The position numbers were made by a program, and so were the translations under genes. This document shows positions 40,612-48,755 of a stretch of 64,000 nt of DNA, one piece after another. The stretch's first letter is position 1. Each line of letters begins with the position of its first letter. Source of the DNA: Hymenobacter volaticus (GTDB lineage Bacteria > Bacteroidota > Bacteroidia > Cytophagales > Hymenobacteraceae); assembly GCF_022921055.1 (NCBI RefSeq), contig NZ_CP095063.1:248001-312000 (forward strand), written 5' to 3'. The notes below the pieces were generated by a model. The model made no database searches, was not told where the DNA came from, and saw only the letters and a list, made by a program, of their open reading frames with translations.

Positions 40612-40662
40612 GCACTAAAAACAAGCCCCGAAAACAGCGTTTTCGGGGCTTGTTTTTAGTGC
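40612..40662. terminator. Perfect 24-bp hairpin terminator, probably bidirectional
   Basis: Arms 40612-40635 and 40639-40662 are exactly complementary with a 3-base loop AGC. A GC core (GCCCCG) is flanked by runs of A on the left and T on the right, so either strand gives a stem followed by a U-rich segment. It lies between the SnoaL-like gene (plus) and the beta-helix gene (minus), ending both. Confidence 0.85.
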
Positions 40663-40753
40663 TGACTATACCAAGCAATACCACTTGGCCAATGACCAGC
40701 AACGAGCTAGTAATTAGAAGCGGAACCAACACTAGCGCAACGGAGACTACTCT

Positions 40754-41961
40754 TTATTCAACTTGGAAGTCGGCTGATGTCAGGGGGCAAGCCGGTAAAG
40801 AAGTGGGGGCACTTGTTGCGTAAATGTTGTTTTGCCAGCAGTTATTACTTCCCGTGCCGTCCCATAGCAAATCGACTGCCGGCAGGGGCAGAACAGGGGG
40901 AGCCGTTCCATTGCGCAGAAGCGTGTTTCTCGCAATTTGCGCGCCATCAGCATCCGGGTTGATCAGCAAAAAGGCTTCTGGGGGATGTGGGCGAGCTCGC
41001 CTAAAAGCCGTGTGCTCACCACGGCAATACCCAGAAAGTTATTGTCTTGCACCCGGTTTTGCGATACGCGGGTATTATCGGTGCCCACGATTAGGATACC
41101 ACAACCGCTGGGCACCACACTCTCAAACCCACCGCCCGGTTCGGCAAAGTTGACGTGGTTGTTGCGGTAAGCCTGGTTTTTTTCCAAGACTATATCTGTC
41201 GAGGTAGTCACTGTCAGGCCCGGGAGCAGCACGACCAGGAAGCCGGCGGTATTATCGTAGGCTACGTTATGACGGGCCACCACGTGAGAGCAATTCTCAA
41301 TCTCCAAGCCGTTGACGTTGGCAAAAGCTCGATTGTAATTCATGCGGATGTTCTCGGACTGCCCGACATAAATACCCGTATCGGAGTGGCCACTCGCCGT
41401 GCAGTACTCGATCAGGCCGTCGTTGCTGAACAACGGGAACAAGCCATATTCTCCGCAATTTATTGTGGTGATGTGGCTGAGCACAAAGTCGTTCACGCGA
41501 AGCAGGAAGACCCCATTCTCTTTAAATCCCCGGAACGTTATGTTATACAGCTCGAAGCCGTCGGCGTTGCTAGGCTCGGGTCTTCTGCCACCCACAAACA
41601 GGCCGTCTTCTTCCGCTCCTGGATTTTCAACAACAACGAACGGACTACCAAACAAGGTGATATTGGGTTTATTGACGTGGAGCGCTTCGCGGTAAGTACC
41701 GGGCAGAATCAGGATCAAGTCGCCTGCCTCCGCTGCATCAAGGGCTGCTTGAATGGAGTGCCCGGGCTTAACAATAATGTCTGGTTTCCGGAGTTTTAAA
41801 TCCGTTTGGTTTTCCTGCGCCTCGACAGTAGGAGCTGCGACGGAAGGCACTTCTTTCTCGCACGCACTGAGCAGGAAAAGAACGAGCACAAATAAGATAC
41901 TCTGCGCTCTACTTCCTAGCCAGCTACCGGTGGTAAGCAGCTTGTAAATAGGTCTTTTCAT
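40754..41961 (-). CDS. Parallel beta-helix lipoprotein (frame broken at 40980-40984)
   Basis: Lipoprotein signal LFVLVLFLLSACEK, then a right-handed beta-helix: IVKPGHSIQAALDAAEAGDLILILPGTYREAL is the usual entry, followed by coils such as NITLFGSPFVVVEN, GFELYNITFRGFKENGVFLL, FVLSHITTINCGEYGLFPL, GIYVGQSENIRMNYNRAFAN, DIVLEKNQAYRNNHVN, GCGILIVGTDNTRVSQNRVQDNNFLGIAV. One missing base in GGGGG at 40980-40984 separates the last 71 residues (FLLINPDADGAQIARNTLLRNG). Repaired length 402. Beta-helix proteins include polysaccharide lyases, epimerases and NosD-like proteins; I see no specific catalytic signature, so function stays open. Confidence 0.82.
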
Positions 41962-42676
41962 GACAGATGATTAAAAGGATTGGCGATTAGTCAGCTGCAT
42001 CAAGTTGACAACCTAATCGGACCCACTACATCCTCTGTCCCGCGTACGCTATGCCACGTTCCGCTTGAAAGCGGAAAATACGTGCATGTGGCTTTTCACC
42101 GGAACAGCCTAGGCAGTAGCACGAGAGGAATTCGAGGTATCAACCAAAGGTGTTTCGCAAGAGAATATTGCGAAGCGTAGATCAGCGGAGCGCACAGGTG
42201 GTGCTGCGCGCATGTCAGGGCCGACGTCCTGTGCCGTTATGTGCAGCTCGGGAGCAACAGCGAATACCGGAAACCTGCTTCATAGGCAAATAGCTTTAGG
42301 TGAAGAGGTTAGAGAAGATAAGGATTTGAACTCAGTTGTGCAATACTCTTACTCTCTCGTATCAAGCAGCGTCGCGTCCTCAAATGCGTCCCGTAGCTGC
42401 ACCACCCGTAATCAATGCAAAAGGAATTCTATAGAGCATGTAATAAGCCTTACTAGAGTAAAACGTTCAAGTGCAGATGACGCTGCTGTGCTCTACGCCA
42501 AAGATTGAGCGGAAGACCGCCGGTAGGCTCCCGTTGTTTGCCGTGGGCGCCGGATTAAATAATCTACAGGAAACCGTTGTTAACGTATCACCGCCTGTTC
42601 TTAGTGGGAGAAAGGAAACAGGCGGGTTCGGTACTAAAAACAACTGTCTACTTAACTAGTTGTGGCGGTTGCAGAG
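41962..42676. other. Intergenic stretch, no supported gene
   Basis: About 715 bases between the beta-helix start and the first short-chain dehydrogenase stop. Short plus-strand frames (41980-42180, 42212-42508, 42471-42659) lack family resemblance and overlap each other. It may be eroded sequence. Confidence 0.45.
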
Positions 42677-43675
42677 CTATTGCGCCGTGTCAAAGGTGAT
42701 GCCGGTGAGTTGTTCGGTCAAGGGCCATAACCGTTTCGCATCGGCGGCATCAACTGAATAAGCCTTCACCCCGGCTGACATTGCTGATCCGGGCGATAAA
42801 CTAGCAACATCTGCATCCTCACAGTATACTCCCCCAATGTTGCTTAATAAGGGACTCGTCGCGCACCAAATCGTGGTTGCGGCCCCTTGTGGTATCGTTT
42901 TTAGCGAAGCAATAACTTCCGGAACACTATTTCCTTGCTCGTCATAGAAGCCAAATCGTTGAAGTAACTCCATAGGGGCTTCTCTGGCCAACTCGGTCCC
43001 CCAAATATTGCCGGGGTGCACTGCATATGCTCGCACGCCAAACGCTTGGGCCCGCTTATCCAATTCCAGTGAAAACAGGTTGAGCGCGGTTTTCGATTGC
43101 CCATACGCGGCCAACGTTTCGTAGTCTCGTTTTTCAAAGTTTGGATCTTCGAAATGAAATGGCCCAAACTGGTGCCCTAGCGAGGAAACGTTGACCACTC
43201 GGGCGCCATTGGCTTGCTTCAATGCCTTCCACAACCGAGCGGTTAGTTGAAAGGGCGCTAGATAGTTGGTGGCTAATTGCGATTCTATCTCTTGGTTGTT
43301 TCGGCGCAAAGGCACGAACATGATGCCGGCATTATTGACCAGCAGATGCAGAGGTCTACCCGAAGCCAAGAACGTTGCCACAAAGGCATCAACGGAGTCC
43401 GGATTCATAAGGTCCAGTTCTGTTACCTCCACGTTGGCAACTCCCGCCAGATTTTCCCGGGCCTTGTCCAGGCTTCGGGCGGGCACGATGACAGTAGCGC
43501 CCGCGTCGGCCAGCGTTTTGGTGGTTTCTAAGCCAATGCCGGTGTAGCCGCCCGTCACGATGGCCACTTTGCCGGCTAAGCTTATTCCCTTGATTACCTC
43601 ACTTGCCGTGGACGTGGCATTGAAGCCCGAACCAAGTGGCGTTTGCAAGGCGCCGTTATCATTGTTTTGTTTCAT
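42677..43675 (-). CDS. Short-chain dehydrogenase, retinol-dehydrogenase-like
   Basis: 332 residues. An N-terminal leader of about 35 residues precedes the Rossmann motif KVAIVTGGYTGIGLETT (TGxxxGIG). Other SDR landmarks: LHLLVNNAGIMFV, VVNVSSLGHQFG, and the catalytic Tyr-x-x-x-Lys in YGQSKTALNLFS, then VHPGNIWGTEL. This matches the WW-oxidoreductase/retinol-dehydrogenase branch that acts on diverse alcohols or aldehydes. Substrate unknown. It lies downstream of the 43819-44589 dehydrogenase on the same strand but separated by a strong terminator, so probably has its own promoter. Confidence 0.88.
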   Translation of the reverse strand: MKQNNDNGALQTPLGSGFNATSTASEVIKGISLAGKVAIVTGGYTGIGLETTKTLADAGATVIVPARSLDKARENLAGVANVEVTELDLMNPDSVDAFVATFLASGRPLHLLVNNAGIMFVPLRRNNQEIESQLATNYLAPFQLTARLWKALKQANGARVVNVSSLGHQFGPFHFEDPNFEKRDYETLAAYGQSKTALNLFSLELDKRAQAFGVRAYAVHPGNIWGTELAREAPMELLQRFGFYDEQGNSVPEVIASLKTIPQGAATTIWCATSPLLSNIGGVYCEDADVASLSPGSAMSAGVKAYSVDAADAKRLWPLTEQLTGITFDTAQ

Positions 43676-43762
43676 TTATAAGTACTTGATTAAAGAAAAG
43701 GTTGCTTCTACAAACCTTGGCTACTTTGTTTTAAAGTTCACTTGCCAAGCTTAGAGCCATAA

Positions 43763-43813
43763 ATCAAACAGCAGGGTGCCAAGAACTCGAATGCCGGCAC
43801 CCTGCTGTTTGAT
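43763..43813 (-). terminator. Strong 18-bp hairpin terminator after the 43819-44589 gene
   Basis: Arms 43763-43780 and 43796-43813 are perfectly complementary with a 15-base loop. It starts six bases past the stop codon of the dehydrogenase gene on the minus strand and separates it from the next gene. Confidence 0.8.
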
Positions 43814-43818
43814 AATCC

Positions 43819-44589
43819 TTATTTCATTAAACTGATATTGGTCATCCCGCCGTCGGAGAGGATTTCCGTTCCGACCACGAAGGAAGAGTCGTCAGAGGCC
43901 AGGAAAACCGCGGCTTTTCCCATATCCGAGGGGAGCCCCATTCGGCCTACAGGAATCAAGTCTGTCCAAACTTGTTTGACTTGTTGTAACTGCTCCGGCG
44001 GTACTATTTTACCGAATACTGGAGTGTCAATAGATCCGGGCGACAAGGTGTTTACCCTGATTTTTCTTTCCAACAAGTCGAGCGATAACCCTTTAGCCAA
44101 AGAGATAACCGCTGCTTTCGCCGCGGAATATACTGTCATGCCCGGGGCAGCCCGGTGGGCGGCGCTGGAACCAATGAGAATGATGGAAGCCCCATCGTTG
44201 AGATAAGGAAGTGCTTTTTGAACCGTGAAATAAGAACTCTTCAAATTCAGGTCCATATACCGGTCGTAGTTGTCTTCGGTAATCTCCGTGATGGCGGCCA
44301 TGGGGCTGCCATCGACGATGCCGCCCGCATTTACCACCACCGTATCAATCTTACCGAACCGCTCAAAGGTGTCTTTGAAAATCCGTTCGAGGTCTTCCAT
44401 TTTGGTTACATCGCCTTGGATGCCGATAAAGCCGGAGCCAAGCTCCTCAACAGCTTGGTTGAGGGTTTCTGGATTTCTTCCGGTGATGGTGCCAACGGCC
44501 CCTTCAGTATGGAAGGCTTCAGCAATACCGAAGCCAATGCCACTATTGCCGCCCGTTACCACGGCGACCTTGTTCTGTAGTTTGCTCAT
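43819..44589 (-). CDS. Short-chain dehydrogenase (classical SDR)
   Basis: 256 residues, the classical SDR length. TGGNSGIGFGIAEAF (TGxxxGIG), TVVVNAGG in place of the usual NNAG, ILIGSSAAH, and YSAAKAAV (Tyr-x-x-x-Lys). Ends GTEILSDGGMTNISLMK, the usual SDR C terminus. The first seven residues, MSKLQNK, match those of the 45164-45921 dehydrogenase, and the upstream DNA of both is nearly the same, showing shared origin of at least the promoter and start. Likely regulated by the HxlR protein at 46028, whose operator-like repeat lies upstream of this gene. Substrate unknown. Confidence 0.9.
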   Translation of the reverse strand: MSKLQNKVAVVTGGNSGIGFGIAEAFHTEGAVGTITGRNPETLNQAVEELGSGFIGIQGDVTKMEDLERIFKDTFERFGKIDTVVVNAGGIVDGSPMAAITEITEDNYDRYMDLNLKSSYFTVQKALPYLNDGASIILIGSSAAHRAAPGMTVYSAAKAAVISLAKGLSLDLLERKIRVNTLSPGSIDTPVFGKIVPPEQLQQVKQVWTDLIPVGRMGLPSDMGKAAVFLASDDSSFVVGTEILSDGGMTNISLMK

Positions 44590-44617
44590 TGTTCAATTCT
44601 ATTGGGATTGTGCGCTG

Positions 44618-44651
44618 CAAAGCTAGAATCGAAAGGTTACTTTTAGCAACT
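44618..44651 (-). promoter_or_regulatory. Predicted promoter of the 43819-44589 dehydrogenase
   Basis: On the minus strand, TAGCTTTG (plus-strand 44618-44625) fits the Bacteroidota -7 element TAnnTTTG, and a GTTG (plus-strand CAAC at 44647-44650) lies 21 bases upstream as the -33 TTG. The -7 element ends 29 bases before the ATG at 44589. The 45164-45921 gene has the same TAGCTTTG at the same distance. Confidence 0.6.
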
Positions 44652-44668
44652 TTGTATCTAAAAGTAAC
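44636..44668. promoter_or_regulatory. Perfect 11-bp inverted repeat, predicted HxlR operator
   Basis: GTTACTTTTAG (44636-44646) and CTAAAAGTAAC (44658-44668) are exact inverted copies around an 11-base spacer. The left arm overlaps the predicted -33 region of the dehydrogenase promoter, so a bound dimer would block transcription. HxlR proteins bind such dyads as dimers; pairing with the HxlR protein at 46028 is inferred from position and from the matching block in front of that gene. Confidence 0.6.
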
Positions 44669-44700
44669 AGTAACTCCCAGGTAACCTGGTAACTTAGGCT

Positions 44701-45163
44701 ATACCAACCGTCTGAACCAACATGGGCATATTGTTCTTTGACAAGCCGCTGCTCATCCAGGCCACACCACTTACCGGCGGCACAGGTAGGCCCTTTTATG
44801 AGGTAGGGCGAAGATTAGGTATAGTGGGAGAAGCCGTTGCTCAGCGTTTTGCTACTGTCTTAAATACCAAAACACGTACGCTAGTACCGTATGCAGCACT
44901 AGGAAGAAAGGCTGGTTTTTTGAGGCAATGTTCGAGCCGAGGCACAAGAGGGAGTGGTGGCTAGAAATTCAGCTTTAAGTGAAACGGCAACTAGATTAAC
45001 TTAGTCTTTCCGATGTGTGGGAAAGATACCTTTGCGATGATAGAGGTAACAGTGGAACGTGACATCGGCAATTGGTAAGCGCCCGATAGTTCGCCAAGCT
45101 TGCCTGCAAAACTTTGAGGAACGTCCTACTTGAATCAGGCAAGCGAAAGTCACGCTGCAGGTA
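44701..45163. other. Gap between two dehydrogenase genes, possible lost regulator gene
   Basis: By analogy with copy 2 of the promoter block, an hxlR-like gene would be expected to start here. Only weak similarity to the first codons of the real hxlR remains (ACCAACCGTCTG against GCCAACCCCGTC). An 80-codon frame at 44722-44964 has no recognisable family. The last 163 bases look coding only because of the broken frame of the 45164 gene. Confidence 0.45.
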
Positions 45164-45921
45164 TTATAGACCGTAAATGCCCCGGAAACTGATAGCTTCT
45201 CGCCTGTAATCCAACCGGCATCGTCAGAAGCCAGAAAAACGGCCACCTTAGCAATATCTGCTGGCTGACCCGTACGACCGAGGGGAGTAGTAGACACTAA
45301 GTGGGTTTCCATCTCGCTCCCAATAAAGCCGCCACTGCGCGAGCCTTCCGTTTCCACGATACCGGGCAGGATAGAGTTGATGCCAATGTTGCGGCCACTG
45401 AATTCCTTGGACAAGGCCGTGGTCATGGCATCCAAGGCGGCTTTGGAAGCTGAGTAAACCGAGCCGGTGGGCAGTAGTGTTCTACTTGCCTCGGAACTGA
45501 TATTAATGATGTTGCCGCCGGCTGGCCCAAACTGTTTTACCGCCGCCTGGATGGTAAGCAATGAGCCCAACACGTTGAGGTTGAAATGCTGATGGAAAGT
45601 GTCTACTGTAACTTCTTCAATGGGAGCATATTGGTAAATACCCGCGTTGTTAACCAGGATATCCACGGCGCCGAACGCCGCGTTGGCTTCGGCAAACAGC
45701 CGGATTACTCCCACTTCATTCGCCACATCGGCTTGCACCGAAATAGCTGTGCCGTCATTATTCGTGATGGCTTGCACTACTTCGTCGGCCCCAGCCTTGC
45801 TGGAGGCGTAATTCACCACTACTTTGGCTCCTTCGGCTGCAAAATAGGTAGCAATAGCCGCTCCTATGCCTTTAGAGGCCCCCGTAACGACGGCGGCCAC
45901 CTTATTTTGTAGCTTGCTCAC
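45164..45921 (-). CDS. Short-chain dehydrogenase (frame broken at 45180-45183, apparent C-terminal extension)
   Basis: Classical SDR: AAVVTGASKGIGAAIATYF, VDILVNNAGIYQ, IINISSEAS, YSASKAALDAM. It starts with GTG at 45921 (MSKLQNK). As written the frame runs on to 45001 and gives 306 residues with a Cys- and Arg-rich tail unlike any SDR. Adding one base to CCCC at 45180-45183 changes SVSGAF to SVSGGIYGL followed at once by a stop at 45164, giving 252 residues with the normal SGG ending. I therefore treat the tail as an artefact. Divergent from the hxlR gene, 106 bases apart, and probably its main target. Confidence 0.88.
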
Positions 45922-45947
45922 TTTTCAGCTCGGTTAAGAGTTTGAAC

Positions 45948-46031
45948 TGCAAAGCTAGATTTACAAGGTTTATATTGGTAACTTTGTATCGAAAAGTAAC
46001 AGTAACCCCGAGGTAACCAAGTAACTTATGC
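45948..46031. repeat. Duplicated promoter block, copy 2, with divergent promoters
   Basis: Matches 44615-44700. It holds the minus-strand TAGCTTTG element (plus-strand 45950-45957, 29 bases from the dehydrogenase GTG start) and a plus-strand TAACTTTG (45979-45986) suited to the hxlR gene at 46028. The perfect dyad of copy 1 is degraded here on its left side, while GAAAAGTAAC and AGTAAC remain. Confidence 0.7.
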
Positions 46032-46381
46032 AGTGCCAACCCCGTCGCAATGAAGAACACCAAAAGGAAATGCGAGCGGTCCAGGATTCGATGGACGTGC
46101 TTAATGGCAAATGGAAAATCTCCATCATCTCATCTATTTGCTACTACAACAAACGACGGTTCTCTGATATCTTAAATGACGTCGTCGGCATCTCCAACAA
46201 GATGTTAAGCAAGGAATTGAAGGAGTTGGAAATCAATCAGCTGATTAAGCGCACCGTGTTGGACACCCAACCTATAACGGTGCAGTATGAGCTAACGGAA
46301 CACGGCCTGACATTGAAGACCATCATTAACAATTTGACGGAGTGGGGAATAGCTCACCACAAAAAAATATTCGAGCAATAG
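46028..46381 (+). CDS. HxlR-family transcriptional regulator
   Basis: 117-residue winged-helix protein. Typical HxlR order: MDVLNGKWKISIISSICYYNKRRFSDILNDV, GISNKMLSKELKELEINQLIKRTV, VQYELTEHGLTLKTIINNLTEWG. It has a short N-terminal Cys (Cys3), but in HxlR redox sensors the sensing Cys is usually just before the first helix, so redox control is only possible. Divergent from an SDR gene across a shared promoter block, the classic arrangement for a local repressor or activator responding to quinones or aldehydes. Confidence 0.9.
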   Translation: MQCQPRRNEEHQKEMRAVQDSMDVLNGKWKISIISSICYYNKRRFSDILNDVVGISNKMLSKELKELEINQLIKRTVLDTQPITVQYELTEHGLTLKTIINNLTEWGIAHHKKIFEQ

Positions 46382-46433
46382 TCTTAACTGAAGTAGCCTG
46401 TAAGATGAACTGCTAAACTGCCTGAGCATTTGA

Positions 46434-47390
46434 TTACTGAGGGCTTAGTAGCAACTCCATTTGGATGTTGCACCGCTCATAAGGGGAGGGCTGGCCGGCT
46501 ACTGTTTTGCGGAAGCCGAGCTTGTGATACAGTTGTAGAGCCGGAGTTAGTTTAGTGTTGCTTTCCAAGTAGAGGCGCCGAACCCCAAGGCGGCGGGCCT
46601 GCGCAATAGCGGCCTCGCCTAACCGCATGCCTATACCTAAGCCTTGCGCAGCAGGGGAGACGGCCATTTTCGCAAGTTCGAAGCTACCGTCTTCTAGCAG
46701 CAGCAGAGCGCAGGTACCCACAATGCGGTCCTGGTAACGGGCTAGGAAAATGTAGCCTCCCCGCTGCAAAATATACTCCTCGGGGTGATCCAGGGCCTTT
46801 AAATCCGCTGCTTCCACGCGAAAGTAGCGGTCGATCCACTCCACGTTGAGTTGTTTGAAGTCAGCTTGGTATTGGGGCTCATACGCAAGCACTTCCACCT
46901 GAGAGCCCACGCGCGCGTCGCGGATTGCTTTTACTCGGCTGGTAAGGCTTTGTTGAGATAAGGCATATTCCATTTCTTCTAACGCCAGCCATAGGTTGTG
47001 CCGAGTTTCGCTTAGCAAAGCTTCAGAAGCCTCGCGAACATCAGTCACTTGCTGCTGCAGAACGGGCCAAAGGGCCGCGCCTTGTTCCGTCAAAGCAACG
47101 ACGCTACGGCGTTGATCCACTTCCCCGCGTTGTACGCTTACTAGTCCGTGGCGAACCAGTTCTTTCACTACCTGGCTGACAGCAGCGTGGGTCTGCCCAA
47201 TGCGCTCCGCTATTTCGCCTACGTGCCGGTCCGGGGCGCTTGCAACCGTGTAGAAAACCGGAAACCACCGCGGCTCAATATCCACGTGGTACAGGCCATA
47301 GACCTGGCTTGCTTGGCTGGTTATCAGGTCGGTGATGTGTCGTAGCCGGCTGCCTAGGGCACCTGGCCCTACTTCATCAAAGAAATTCAT
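46434..47390 (-). CDS. MarR-GNAT fusion protein
   Basis: 318 residues. Residues 1-150 are a MarR winged helix (SRLRHITDLITSQASQVYG, HVGEIAERIGQTHAAVSQVVKELVRHGLVSVQRG, RSVVALTEQGAALWPVL). Residues 160-318 are a GNAT acetyltransferase: RGGYIFLARYQDRIVGTCALLLLEDGSFELAKMAV, the acetyl-CoA loop SPAAQGLGIGMRLGEAAI (Q/RxxGxG/A), then LYLESNTKLTPALQLYHKLGFRK. This fusion is known across bacteria; the linked domains suggest acetylation or ligand sensing coupled to repression, mostly uncharacterised. Convergent with hxlR, with a 52-base gap. The target gene is not evident. Confidence 0.9.
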   Translation of the reverse strand: MNFFDEVGPGALGSRLRHITDLITSQASQVYGLYHVDIEPRWFPVFYTVASAPDRHVGEIAERIGQTHAAVSQVVKELVRHGLVSVQRGEVDQRRSVVALTEQGAALWPVLQQQVTDVREASEALLSETRHNLWLALEEMEYALSQQSLTSRVKAIRDARVGSQVEVLAYEPQYQADFKQLNVEWIDRYFRVEAADLKALDHPEEYILQRGGYIFLARYQDRIVGTCALLLLEDGSFELAKMAVSPAAQGLGIGMRLGEAAIAQARRLGVRRLYLESNTKLTPALQLYHKLGFRKTVAGQPSPYERCNIQMELLLSPQ

Positions 47391-48050
47391 AATGCAAGTA
47401 TATGCAATTTACGTAAGTCCTTACATAAATTTAAACCATATTTAGGAACATCTGTTTTTCAGGTTCTCCTTAGCAAGTCTGCTACTGTCATTCATCAGGA
47501 TCCGATTGATTAGTTGCAACCAATATGTATTTAGTTTCTACATCTGCATGGTTATTAATCCTAAAGCTCGGGGACAAGTTATATACTGAGGGAAAAGGAT
47601 AATAACATTGTACATGCTATTGCCACATCTACATACTTTATGCGAGTTAGGCATAAGTTGAAAATTACAGTGATTGGTAAAAAATAGCATAAAATGAAAT
47701 AGTATTTATACTTTTTGTACTATATTATACTATGTTTAGATTACGCTTTAACATCCCTATTCTATTGCTTGCCCAAACCATCTGTTTAGACTCAGACCAG
47801 TTCTACATAGTCATGACTTCAACTTTCGACTTATCACAGCTAGTTATTAGATGCAAACTGTAAAGTGGGATGGTAGTACAACGCTCATAATTGATATAAA
47901 TATGCCTGTACCATGTTGATTTCATTGCACTATGCCAAGAAAAATTATATCTTATTAATATTCTTCTAAAAACTTAGATTTTATGTATCCAAGTCGACAG
48001 TAGTGACGTATCTTCGCCACATACTCCTATTATCTTAGATTTCTTTCATA
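47391..48050. other. AT-rich intergenic region without genes
   Basis: 660 bases, visibly richer in A and T than the surrounding coding DNA, especially 47680-47960. No open frame is credible. It separates the divergent MarR-GNAT and sugar transferase genes and should contain the promoter of the latter. Low GC could reflect a regulatory region or an acquired fragment. Confidence 0.5.
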
Positions 48051-48743
48051 ATGAGCACGCTGACTCTCACCTGCGAGCCTACCTCACCAGTAGTCCAGCC
48101 CTTGCTGAACTTTAATGGTTTCAACCACCTGCCCCCCAAACTAGTAGTGCAAGGCTCACGGCGGAAACGCGCCTTCGACTTGGTTTTTGCGAGCCTTGTT
48201 GTCTTGTTTTTACTTAGCTGGCTGATGCCGCTTATCGCTTTACTTATCCGACTCGAATCGAAAGGACCCATACTCTTCAAGCAACTGCGCACCGGCAAAA
48301 ACGGCAAGCCGTTTTACTGCTACAAATTTCGTAGTATGCGCACCAGCGCCGACGCGAATCTCAAGCAGGCTACCAAAGGCGACAGCCGCATCACTAAGGT
48401 CGGTGCGTTTTTGCGTAAGACCAGCTTAGATGAGTTGCCACAGTTTATCAATGTATTGAAAGGGGAAATGTCGGTCATCGGCCCCCGCCCGCACATGCTG
48501 CGCCACACCGAAGATTATTCCAAGGTTGTGCACAACTTCATGGCGCGCCACACCATCCTGCCTGGCATCACGGGCTTAGCGCAGGTATCAGGCTACCGCG
48601 GCGAAACCAAGGAAACCGAGGCTATGGCCAAGCGCGTAGAAGCCGACCTGCAATACATCGAGAACTGGTCGTTTGCTCTGGACCTCAAAATTGTTGGGCA
48701 AACTATTGCTCAAGGTTTGCGGCCCCAAGAGCACGTGTTTTAA
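48051..48743 (+). CDS. Sugar-phosphate transferase initiating exopolysaccharide synthesis (short WcaJ/WbaP type)
   Basis: Transfers a sugar-1-phosphate from a nucleotide sugar to undecaprenyl phosphate at the inner membrane, the first step of polysaccharide assembly. 230 residues, the catalytic-domain-only form: RKRAFDLVFASLVVLFLLSWLM (membrane helix), GPILFKQLRTGKNGKPFYCYKFRSMR, ITKVGAFLRKTSLDELPQFINVLKGEMSVIGPRP (the Asp-Glu pair of the family), ILPGITGLAQVSGYRG and ENWSFALDLKIVGQT. Larger members carry four extra N-terminal helices, absent here. No glycosyltransferase, flippase or polymerase lies nearby in the window, so it is an orphan. Confidence 0.92.
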   Translation: MSTLTLTCEPTSPVVQPLLNFNGFNHLPPKLVVQGSRRKRAFDLVFASLVVLFLLSWLMPLIALLIRLESKGPILFKQLRTGKNGKPFYCYKFRSMRTSADANLKQATKGDSRITKVGAFLRKTSLDELPQFINVLKGEMSVIGPRPHMLRHTEDYSKVVHNFMARHTILPGITGLAQVSGYRGETKETEAMAKRVEADLQYIENWSFALDLKIVGQTIAQGLRPQEHVF

Positions 48744-48755
48744 AATGCTTGAACT

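Larger units (their letters stand above)
44615..44700. repeat. Duplicated promoter block, copy 1
   Basis: About 85 bases that match 45948-46031. Shared segments in order: CTGCAAAGCTAGA, AACTTTGTATC, AAAAGTAACAGTAAC, AGGTAACC and GTAACTTA (here AACTTAGG). In this copy the rightward TAACTTTG element has become CAACTTTG and no regulator gene follows, so the rightward promoter appears lost. Confidence 0.75.

Noticed and set aside
42212..42508. 98-codon plus-strand frame between the beta-helix and dehydrogenase genes
   Set aside because: No recognisable motif, poor composition, overlapping alternatives in other frames.
44722..44964. 80-codon frame as a degenerate second HxlR protein
   Set aside because: The upstream DNA resembles the hxlR promoter, but the translated frame has no winged-helix motif.
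45001..45163. 54-residue Cys/Arg-rich C-terminal extension of the third dehydrogenase
   Set aside because: Adding one base in CCCC at 45180-45183 gives the normal SDR ending SGGIYGL and an immediate stop, so the extension is a read-through artefact.
1687..45183. Programmed frameshifting or phase variation by homopolymer length
   Set aside because: Runs are only 2-5 bases, and the affected genes include housekeeping-like enzymes; phase-variable tracts are normally much longer.
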